Source of the DNA: Planctomycetes bacterium syqfu
GTDB taxonomy: Bacteria; Planctomycetota; Phycisphaerae; Phycisphaerales; Phycisphaeraceae
Direction: 5' to 3'
Length of the DNA: 64,000 nucleotides
Assembly: GCA_020974905.1 (NCBI GenBank)
Contig: CP087563.1
Location: 5,890,001-5,954,000 of the forward strand
The notes under the pieces were generated by a model, which saw only the letters and a list, made by a program, of their open reading frames with translations, ran no database searches and was not told the origin of the DNA. Position 1 is the first letter of the stretch. The number at the start of each line of letters is the position of its first letter. Made by a program: the position numbers and the translations under genes. Of this stretch, positions 1-6,893 are shown piece by piece.

Positions 1-272
1 CCGACGCAATCGCCATGCTGCGTCAAAACGCCGTTCAGATCATCACCACGTCCGACCGTGCCCAAACTGCATGGGATAAGGTGGATTACACGAAACAAAC
101 CGCCATCGTCATCGGCCCGGAGGACACCGGCTTGTCGGAAATATGGTTGCAAGCCGGAGACGGGATTTTGCCGGTGAGTATCCCAATGCGTGGGGAGAAT
201 TGCGATTCGCTCAACGCGTCGGTTGCAGCAGGGATTCTGCTTTACGAAGCCGTGCGTCAACGATTGGGGTAA
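1..272 (+). CDS. SpoU/TrmH-family RNA 2'-O-methyltransferase, C-terminal part
   Basis: The reading frame is open from the left edge (codons start at base 3) to TAA at 270-272, so only about 90 C-terminal residues are visible. They contain the two late SpoU signatures: AIVIGPEDTGLS, a knotted SAM-binding loop, and IPMRGENCDSLNASVAAGIL, the second conserved loop with the N-S-L-N core. Family members transfer a methyl group from SAM to a ribose 2'-OH in rRNA or tRNA using a trefoil-knot fold. The N-terminal substrate-recognition part lies outside the window, so the exact RNA target (TrmH, RlmB or another) cannot be decided. Confidence 0.9.
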   Translation, partial: DAIAMLRQNAVQIITTSDRAQTAWDKVDYTKQTAIVIGPEDTGLSEIWLQAGDGILPVSIPMRGENCDSLNASVAAGILLYEAVRQRLG

Positions 273-506
273 TCTCCATTCAGGCGAGCCACGGTGTGTC
301 ACCGCGGGATTGAGCATCGCTCAAAGACGTTGCTGTGAGATATATCGTTCGACTTCGTCGAATCCACGTCGACACGACGCGGCTCGCCTGAGATTGTTTT
401 TTACTGTTTTTCACGATTCTCATATTCGGTTGCCTTGTTCTTATGTTCATCGGTGTTATCTTGGAGAGGTTCAAACGGATTGCATTTGAGACTGGAGTTT
501 TGCCCG

Positions 507-977
507 ATGTCGATAGAGTCTTTGTTCAAGCAGGTCTACGAACAGGTTCAAGAAGCCGATGCCTTTGCATCTGTGAAACTGGAAGGTCAGACCATCATCT
601 GTCAGGCCAAGGCCGCTGACCCTGAAACGCAGGCGTTTTACAAGCTCAACGTGGGCGATGCGGATGATCTTCATGTTGGGATTTACACGCTCGACCGCTG
701 GTTGTCCGAGTCCATCGAGGCGGACCTGGTCGAACACAAGGACGACATCGAGGAACTGCTTGCTGACGAGATGTATGAGCTTGGGATTGACGAGGGGTTA
801 GGCGTTTTCCACTTCCGTGATGAAGACCTGCAGTACGTTTTCCGCAGCAAGATTCCGCTGGTCAAGGGCGAGCCGATTGATGATCCTGCATTCGTGGACT
901 ACATCGCCAAGGTGCTTTTGTCGTATGAAGCGACATTTAGTCAGCTTGGTGATCTGGTTTACGAAGATGCAATCTAG
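507..977 (+). CDS. Conserved hypothetical protein, 156 aa
   Basis: I do not recognise the family with confidence. The ATG at 507 is preceded by GGAG at 494-497 and is preferred to the upstream in-frame start at 435. The protein is acidic and soluble, with no signal peptide or membrane segment. It begins MSIESLFKQVYEQVQEADAF and has a mixed alpha/beta pattern with a cluster of acidic residues around residues 75-105. The overall size and pattern are reminiscent of the YbjN / type III chaperone-like fold, but that is only an impression. It stands alone between the RNA methyltransferase and a glycosyltransferase. Confidence 0.8.
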   Translation: MSIESLFKQVYEQVQEADAFASVKLEGQTIICQAKAADPETQAFYKLNVGDADDLHVGIYTLDRWLSESIEADLVEHKDDIEELLADEMYELGIDEGLGVFHFRDEDLQYVFRSKIPLVKGEPIDDPAFVDYIAKVLLSYEATFSQLGDLVYEDAI

Positions 978-1152
978 TAAACTATTTACAACAGCGGATA
1001 TTTATGGATGAATATCGACTGAGATTTTGGTTTGTTTGAACGCGGGGATCCGGGGGAATTCGGGGGATCGGGTTCAACGGGGTCTCAGGGGGCTGGTAGC
1101 AAGTTGTTTGGATTCCTGCCGACACATTGATGCGTCGGGGGCGAGGTGACAC

Positions 1153-2673
1153 ATGCGAGTGTTGATGCTGGGTTGGGAATTTCCGCCGCACATCAGCGGG
1201 GGTCTGGGGACGGCCTGTCTTGGCCTGACGAGAGCCTTGGATCGACTTGATACCGCCGTGACATTTATCCTGCCGACCGGTGTGAGTCAGATCACCGAAC
1301 CGCACGTCAAACTCATTGCCGCCGATGGCATGTCGATTCCGACTGAAGATGAAAAAGACGAATCAGCTGTCAGCAAGTCCGCCGCCAAACTCACCGCTGA
1401 AACCATTCCCGTTGATGATCCGAATCAATCACCGGTGCGCAACAAGGTCACGCAATGGACGATGACCGAGTCGTCTGCGATGCGTCACATCAGTGTTCGT
1501 CCGATTGAGTCACCGATGATCTCACCATATCAGTCGGTGGGAGGACGGTTATACGATGTCCCACCGCACGTGCAGGAGAACATCGAACGCGCCCGTGTCC
1601 ATCTGGAAGAAAAGTCCGCAGCCGAGAAGATTTTTGAAGCTGCCACGCGGCTGGATCCGTCCGAAACATCCAGTGACGGTCAGCCTGCCAAACCCAAGGA
1701 AAAACCCAAGCCGATCAAGCCGGTGTACCAGGGGGACATTGTCGCCCAGGCCAACAACTACGCGCTTCAGTGTCTGAATGTGGCCCGCGAAGAGGACTTT
1801 GACATCATTCATGCCCATGACTGGATGACCTTCCCTGCCGGTTTGGCCATTTCCCGCAAGTTTAAAAAGCCACTCGTCGTCCACGTTCATTCCACGGAGT
1901 TTGACCGCAGTGGCGAGCATGTGAATCAGCCGGTGTATGACATTGAGCGTGAAGGCATGCATGGTGCCGATGCCGTGTTTGTGGTCAGCTATCTGACGCG
2001 GTCGATCATCCAGGAACGCTATGGTGTGGACCCTGACAAAATTCACGTGATCTACAACGGCATTGAGTCGGGCAACAGTGAATACCAGTCACCCATCCCC
2101 TTGATCCGTAAGGGTGAAAAGGTTGTGTTGTTCATGGGACGGATCACCATGCAAAAGGGGCCGGAGTATTTCATCCATGCTGCCAAACGCGTGCTGGAAA
2201 AATTCCGCAACGTCACCTTCGTCATGGCAGGCAGTGGCGATCAAACCGAAGCGATGATGGACCTGGCGCAAAAGGAAGGCATTGCGGACAAGCTGATTTT
2301 TACCGGCTTTTTGCGTGGCAAGGAAGTCGATCGCGTCTTTCGCATGGCTGACGTCTTTGTTATGCCCTCGGTCTCCGAACCGTTTGGTATCGCACCGCTC
2401 GAAGCCATCAGTCATGACGTGCCGGTGATCATCTCCAAGACATCCGGTGTAGCAGAAGTGCTGCATCATGCATTGAAGGTGGACTTCTGGGATGTCGATG
2501 CGATGGCCAACAAGATCATTGCGGTCCTCAAGCATGATGCCCTGTCTCACACGTTGCGCGTTCATGCGGACGTGGAACTGCGTCGTCTGACCTGGGACGA
2601 GTCGGCCCAGAAATGCATGGTGGTCTACGACGAACTGATCGCCAACGCGCGTTTGGCCAAGTATCCCAGGTGA
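1153..2673 (+). CDS. Glycogen-synthase-like glycosyltransferase (GT4/GT5 fold), 506 aa
   Basis: Residues 1-50 carry the starch/glycogen synthase-type N-terminal signature (MLGWEFPPHISGGLGTACLG), where the GG loop binds the nucleotide-sugar phosphates. HAHDWMTFPAG follows near 220-230. A GT-B C-terminal domain starts with FMGRITMQKGPEYF, and the E-x7-E nucleotide-sugar motif sits in SVSEPFGIAPLEA. Residues about 60-195 form a charged, Pro/Lys/Glu-rich insertion between the first strands and the HAHDW block, unusual for plain GT4 enzymes. ATG 1153 has GAGG a few bases upstream. Likely role: transfer of glucose or another hexose to an alpha-glucan or polysaccharide. Donor and acceptor cannot be read from sequence. 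The next gene is 203 bases away and unrelated. Confidence 0.88.
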   Translation: MRVLMLGWEFPPHISGGLGTACLGLTRALDRLDTAVTFILPTGVSQITEPHVKLIAADGMSIPTEDEKDESAVSKSAAKLTAETIPVDDPNQSPVRNKVTQWTMTESSAMRHISVRPIESPMISPYQSVGGRLYDVPPHVQENIERARVHLEEKSAAEKIFEAATRLDPSETSSDGQPAKPKEKPKPIKPVYQGDIVAQANNYALQCLNVAREEDFDIIHAHDWMTFPAGLAISRKFKKPLVVHVHSTEFDRSGEHVNQPVYDIEREGMHGADAVFVVSYLTRSIIQERYGVDPDKIHVIYNGIESGNSEYQSPIPLIRKGEKVVLFMGRITMQKGPEYFIHAAKRVLEKFRNVTFVMAGSGDQTEAMMDLAQKEGIADKLIFTGFLRGKEVDRVFRMADVFVMPSVSEPFGIAPLEAISHDVPVIISKTSGVAEVLHHALKVDFWDVDAMANKIIAVLKHDALSHTLRVHADVELRRLTWDESAQKCMVVYDELIANARLAKYPR

Positions 2674-2692
2674 TCCCGGTTGATGTACCAAC

Positions 2693-2784
2693 GCTAACCG
2701 CTTACGGTTTAGCACTCCATGGATTGTTCGGACACCAATCAATTTTTGAATCTCGCAAAACGCTCTAAACCGCAAGCGGTTTAG
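2693..2784. repeat. Pair of inverted palindromic repeats (REPIN-like)
   Basis: The gap between the glycosyltransferase and bioA holds two copies of an AAACCGCTTGCGGTTTAGC-type palindrome in opposite orientation: an imperfect one at 2693-2713 and a perfect one, CTAAACCGCAAGCGGTTTAG, at 2765-2784. Further single copies occur at 12533-12550 and 54201-54220. Two short palindromes facing each other at about 90 bases is the arrangement of REPIN elements. The downstream stretch 2820-2850 has AATCCGAAATTCGA-like sequence, which also flanks the copy at 12.55 kb. Confidence 0.7.
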
Positions 2785-2876
2785 GATTCGGACGAAATCC
2801 GCCACCGTAGGTACTGCGCAGCACAATCCGAAATCCGAAATTCGATATCTGATACCAACCCCCGTACACTAGCTTC

Positions 2877-4133
2877 ATGAGTCTTTGGTATCCCTACGCA
2901 CAAATGAAAACCATGTCACCGCCGTTGGAAGTCGCTTCGGCGTCCGGCGCGGTCTTGACGTTGGCTGATGGTCGTCAGTTAATTGATGCCATCAGCAGTT
3001 GGTGGTGTGTCATTCATGGCTATAACCACCCGGTGATCAATGCTGCCATCACCGAGCAGATGTCGCAGATGAGTCATGTCATGCTCGGTGGTCTGACGCA
3101 TGAGCCTGCCCGCAAACTCGCGGATAAACTCGTGGCCATTTCACCTGAGGGGCTTAACCATGTTTTTTTTGGTGACAGTGGCAGTGTCGGCGTGGAGATC
3201 GCTTTAAAAATGGCGATCCAGTATCACAAGAATCAAGGCGCCCTCGGCAGTCATGCCAAGACACAGATCATTGCCTTGAAAAAAGCGTATCACGGGGACA
3301 CCATCGGAGCGATGTCCGTCTGTGATCCGGTGGAGGGGATGCATTCGCTGTTCTCCGGCTTACTGCCTCAACAAATTTTCGTACCATCACCGATGGGTGG
3401 ATTTGATTCCACAGCAGAGGACACACAAGATAATCTCATGCTGCTGGCTGACACGTTAAATAAGTGTGCCAGAACCACTGCAGCTTTCATTGTCGAGCCG
3501 TTGATGCAGGCAGCAGGGGGATTCAACTTCTATTCGCCGGACTATCTGCGTGAAGCGCGAAAGCTTTGTGATGCACACAATGTCTTGATGATCTTTGACG
3601 AAGTGGCGACCGGCTTCGGGCGCACCGGCAGTCTCTTTGCAGCAGACCAAACCGGCATCACGCCCGACATCATGGTGCTAGGCAAAGGACTGACCGCCGG
3701 TTACTCGGGGCATTCGGCAACGCTGGCAACGGATCGCGTCTATGGAGCCTTTCTCAGTGATGATCCTGCCAAGAGTTTCATGCACGGGCCGACTTTCATG
3801 GGCAATCCCATGGCATGCAAAATCGCATTGACCAGTATCGAACTTTTCGAAGCTGAGAACCGGTTGGCGCGTATCGGCCAAATCGAATCCATTCTCAAAA
3901 AACGCATTCGTTCCATCACCGGTCAAGCCGTCAAAGACACACGCGTCCTGGGCGCAACCGGCGTGGTCGAAGCCAAAGACAAGGCATCGCTCCAAGGCAT
4001 TCAGGACTTTGCAGCAGATCGTGGCGTCTGGTTGCGTCCATTTGAGACCTATGCCTACACCATGCCCCCATACGTCATCTCCGACGAACAACTGCACAAA
4101 ATCTGTGATGTCCTCGAAGCCTGGTTTGCTTGA
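2877..4133 (+). CDS. bioA: Adenosylmethionine-8-amino-7-oxononanoate aminotransferase
   Basis: BioA is a fold-type I PLP aminotransferase that converts 8-amino-7-oxononanoate to 7,8-diaminononanoate using SAM as amino donor, the penultimate part of biotin synthesis. Family hallmarks are present: LWYPYAQM at the N-terminus, SWWCVIHGYNHP (40-51), YHGDTIGAMSVCDP (138-151), the PLP-binding Asp241 in FDEVATGFGRTG, and the Schiff-base Lys270 in MVLGKGLTAGY. At 418 aa the length is typical. The gene stands alone; no other bio gene is adjacent. The start has no obvious Shine-Dalgarno sequence but matches the family N-terminus exactly. Confidence 0.96.
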   Translation: MSLWYPYAQMKTMSPPLEVASASGAVLTLADGRQLIDAISSWWCVIHGYNHPVINAAITEQMSQMSHVMLGGLTHEPARKLADKLVAISPEGLNHVFFGDSGSVGVEIALKMAIQYHKNQGALGSHAKTQIIALKKAYHGDTIGAMSVCDPVEGMHSLFSGLLPQQIFVPSPMGGFDSTAEDTQDNLMLLADTLNKCARTTAAFIVEPLMQAAGGFNFYSPDYLREARKLCDAHNVLMIFDEVATGFGRTGSLFAADQTGITPDIMVLGKGLTAGYSGHSATLATDRVYGAFLSDDPAKSFMHGPTFMGNPMACKIALTSIELFEAENRLARIGQIESILKKRIRSITGQAVKDTRVLGATGVVEAKDKASLQGIQDFAADRGVWLRPFETYAYTMPPYVISDEQLHKICDVLEAWFA

Positions 4134-4194
4134 GTCATTTCTTGCCACAGATACACACAGATTATGACAATGAATTTGGGATGCATTGAATTAA

Positions 4195-4271
4195 AGCCGT
4201 GGTCCTCCAGGGCCACGGGTTGTCATGATGAATGAGGATAAGGCAACCCGTGCCGCAGGAGCGACACGGCT
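4195..4271. repeat. 77-base imperfect inverted repeat (REP/MITE-like)
   Basis: Arms 4195-4222 and 4244-4271 are 28 bases each and pair at about 22 positions. They begin AGCCGTG and end CACGGGTTG/CAACCCGTG around a 21-base loop. It lies in the 283-base gap between bioA and the VWA gene. There is no T-run, so it is not a simple terminator. GC-rich long hairpins of this shape between genes are typical of REP-like elements. Confidence 0.65.
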
Positions 4272-4416
4272 TTGGTGATGATTTTTTATGTAACAGTGAC
4301 AATATTTTTTTCCAAAACTCGGGAACCTCCTGTCAACTTGTGTGTCTAATCCAATAGTCCCGCTTAGGACATACTGACCCACAAACCATTCGTACTTAAA
4401 AACAAGGAGTTCGGCC

Positions 4417-5604
4417 ATGCGATCCACATTGATCTGCACACTACTGTCTGTTTGTCTGTTCACCGTCCCCAGCTTCGCGGAAGTTGTCGTGGTTGATCCC
4501 GGCGATAAGGTGGTGATCATCAAGCCCAACCCCACGCCGCCGAAGGTGATCGTCCAGAACAGGATTCAAATTGCACTGTTGCTTGATACATCCAACAGTA
4601 TGGACGGGCTGATCAATCAGGCCAAGGCACAACTTTGGAACATCGTCAATGAACTCTCTGCTGCACGTTGTCATGGCGTTCAGCCGCTGCTTCAAGTTGC
4701 GCTTTACGAGTATGGCAACTCCGGACTCTCGCAGGGGGAAGGCTATATCCGACAGGTCCTCCCCTTCACGACCGACCTGGATAAGCTCTCTGAAAAGCTC
4801 TTTGAACTCACCACCAACGGCGGCAGTGAATACTGTGGCATGGTCATCCAGGATGCGCTCAACGGCCTTGAATGGTCCACCAGTGAAGCTGACCTTAAAA
4901 CCATCTACATCGCTGGCAATGAGCCTTTCACCCAAGGCCCCGTCGATTACCGTGAGGTTTCCAAAACTGCGATGGCAAAGAACATTCTCGTGAACCCCAT
5001 CTTCTGTGGCCCGCGTCAAACCGGTGTTGCAACCAATTGGCAAGATGGTGCGACCCTCACCGGCGGTTGTTACCTGAGTATTGATCAGAATCGCCAGATG
5101 GTCTACGTCAAAGCACCACAGGATGACCAGATCGCCAAACTCAATCAGGAACTCAATAACACGTACATCGTCTATGGCGGACGTAAAGCTGTCGCCAGCC
5201 GTGAACGTCAATCTGCACAGGACGCCAATGCCATGGCACTTGCCCCACAGGTTGCCACGCAGCGTGCACTCACCAAGTCTTCGAGCAATTACAACAACTC
5301 CGGATGGGACCTTGTTGATGCTTACAAGCAGAAAGAAGTCGATCTTGATGAGTTGAAAAAGAAGGACCAATTGCCTGCTGGTTTCGCGGATAAGCCCGTG
5401 GAAGAAATCGAAGCTGAAGTCAAAAAGCAGGCTGAAAAACGCACGGAAATTCAAAACCGCATTCAGGAGTTGGGCAAGGAACGTGCCAAGTGGTTAGCCG
5501 ATCAGGCAAGCAAGGGTGAGAAGACCGAAGACACGCTCGAAGCTGCCATCCTCAAGAGCATCCGACAGCAGGCGATGGACAAGAAATACACATTCGCCCA
5601 ATGA
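4417..5604 (+). CDS. Secreted von Willebrand factor type A domain protein, 395 aa
   Basis: A signal peptide (hydrophobic residues 5-20, cleavage probably after Ala21) is followed by a VWA domain. Its metal-ion-dependent adhesion site is DTSNS (57-61) at the end of the strand IQIALLL. A later Thr/Gly block and EPFTQGPVDY follow. Residues from about 290 to the end are charged and helical (EEIEAEVKKQAEKRTEIQ), probably a coiled coil. The ATG at 4417 has AAGGAG at 4404-4409. VWA domains mediate metal-dependent protein contacts; no partner can be named. The gene is monocistronic and ends at a strong terminator. Confidence 0.9.
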   Translation: MRSTLICTLLSVCLFTVPSFAEVVVVDPGDKVVIIKPNPTPPKVIVQNRIQIALLLDTSNSMDGLINQAKAQLWNIVNELSAARCHGVQPLLQVALYEYGNSGLSQGEGYIRQVLPFTTDLDKLSEKLFELTTNGGSEYCGMVIQDALNGLEWSTSEADLKTIYIAGNEPFTQGPVDYREVSKTAMAKNILVNPIFCGPRQTGVATNWQDGATLTGGCYLSIDQNRQMVYVKAPQDDQIAKLNQELNNTYIVYGGRKAVASRERQSAQDANAMALAPQVATQRALTKSSSNYNNSGWDLVDAYKQKEVDLDELKKKDQLPAGFADKPVEEIEAEVKKQAEKRTEIQNRIQELGKERAKWLADQASKGEKTEDTLEAAILKSIRQQAMDKKYTFAQ

Positions 5605-5623
5605 TCCCCTGAAGTAATTTAGC

Positions 5624-5641
5624 CGCATCACTTGTGATGCG
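5624..5641. repeat. Small perfect hairpin
   Basis: CGCATCAC-TT-GTGATGCG is a perfect 8-bp stem just after the VWA gene, about 30 bases before the true terminator. It has no T-run, so it may be an mRNA 3'-end structure. Confidence 0.4.
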
Positions 5642-5671
5642 AGAATTTCACGGACACCCCATTCCATTGAC

Positions 5672-5712
5672 AAACACCGCACGTTCTCGGGGGAGGCGTG
5701 CGGTGTTTTTGT
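5672..5712 (+). terminator. Rho-independent terminator after the VWA gene
   Basis: An 11-bp stem AACACCGCACG / CGTGCGGTGTT (5673-5683 with 5697-5707) with a G-rich loop is followed by a T-run to 5710. The neighbouring minus-strand gene ends at 5713, so the hairpin may serve convergent transcription from both sides. Confidence 0.88.
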
Positions 5713-6102
5713 TTATGCAAAGTTGGCAAAGACGGCGACCTGAATAATGACATAGATGCCGCAAATCAGACTCGTCAGCAAGCCAAGTCCGCTAAGGATC
5801 ATGCCCAGGAGATAGGTCTTTTCGTATCGACAGAGAAAACACTGGCAATGCATCAGTAGAGCGATCCCAAGGATGATTAAGCCGAACATGACAGCAGTCG
5901 CGCCTCTGAGTGTGATACCTTGGTAAAGGGTACGATCAGGTATCCACACCGATTGACTGATGATGTAAACCATCCCCCATATCGCTAATCCAACAGGCGC
6001 AATGAACCCCAGGCAGATCAGATTCCGCATCGCATGGATCGGTTCTTCAAAGACACAATCGCCAGCTTCGTCATTGAAATTTGAGGGTGTGGGGCCAAGC
6101 AT
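5713..6102 (-). CDS. Hypothetical membrane protein, 129 aa
   Basis: The family is not recognised. The protein has three or four hydrophobic stretches (about residues 26-50, 65-88 and 97-127) and a short hydrophilic N-terminus. The start has a good GGAGA upstream (CGGAGAGAAC then ATG on the minus strand). It resembles the adjacent upstream gene at 6186-6593 in segment order, in the central R-G-A/R-A-A-V-x-M-G-L stretch and in hydrophobic C-terminus, so the two are likely tandem duplicates. The 83-base spacing suggests co-transcription. Confidence 0.75.
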   Translation of the reverse strand: MLGPTPSNFNDEAGDCVFEEPIHAMRNLICLGFIAPVGLAIWGMVYIISQSVWIPDRTLYQGITLRGATAVMFGLIILGIALLMHCQCFLCRYEKTYLLGMILSGLGLLTSLICGIYVIIQVAVFANFA

Positions 6103-6185
6103 GTTCTCTCCGATGTGCTGTTTACCTTTGTCATCTGCAGAAATGTTTCAGTGCTGGTACGCCACATTCTTACAGCGAAATTGGA

Positions 6186-6593
6186 TTAGATGAGCATCTC
6201 AAAAATTACGAACACAGCGACACTCACGATACATATCAATCCTACCGCTAGCGTGATAAATGATAGTATTCTGCTTAACAGCCGGGTCAGGTAAAAGTGT
6301 TTGAGTATGAGAAGGCTAAATAGATGCAGGCCAATGCTGATCACCAACAAGCCCATTGCAACGGCTGCGCGACCTTGAAGATGCAGGAATTCATATCGTT
6401 TGAAATAGATACCATCGTCGTATGGAAGTAATGCCGTTTTCGTGTAAATGCAATAGACACCATACATGATTGCTGCAGAAGGTACACAGACACCCAATAG
6501 CCAATGTTGAATCGTGAACTGTTGATGTTCATCAATCGTACTTTGGCTGCTGGCAAATAATTCGTTCTGTTCTTTGGATTGGTTCATATGCAT
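6186..6593 (-). CDS. Hypothetical membrane protein, 135 aa, paralogue of its neighbour
   Basis: This four-helix-like hydrophobic protein of unknown function has a polar N-terminus of about 28 residues and transmembrane stretches near 30-52, 72-98 and 105-133. The motif LQGRAAVAMGLLVISIGLHL corresponds to LRGATAVMFGLIILGIALLM in the downstream gene. Start codon 6593 or 6587 (both ATG); neither has a clear ribosome-binding site. The base composition is more AT-rich than most of the window. It is first in a probable two-gene transcript. Confidence 0.72.
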   Translation of the reverse strand: MHMNQSKEQNELFASSQSTIDEHQQFTIQHWLLGVCVPSAAIMYGVYCIYTKTALLPYDDGIYFKRYEFLHLQGRAAVAMGLLVISIGLHLFSLLILKHFYLTRLLSRILSFITLAVGLICIVSVAVFVIFEMLI

Positions 6594-6893
6594 CTAGCTT
6601 ACTTACTGTCTATTAGCATATAGAACTTCAGATTTCATTGTCGGGAATGAACTCCTGTAACCACCCAACTTTGCGAATTTTACTCACACAACCCAAACCC
6701 TTTGCACACACAAACCACATCACAACCTTATCAACTCCCAATCTGCCGCTAACGATTTGCTGCCACAACACTGTGAAAATGCTCACATTGTTAAGACGCG
6801 TCCGAATAACCGGTGCAATCAGGGACGGCCGGAGACGGGAGGCGTTTGTGAAAAGTTGTGAGCAATCTCCCGTTGCCACGGAGGGCAAACACA

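Noticed and set aside
4441-5454. Long minus-strand open frame (337 codons) inside the VWA gene
   Set aside because: It is antisense to a gene with a clear signal peptide, MIDAS motif and ribosome-binding site, and has no family features.
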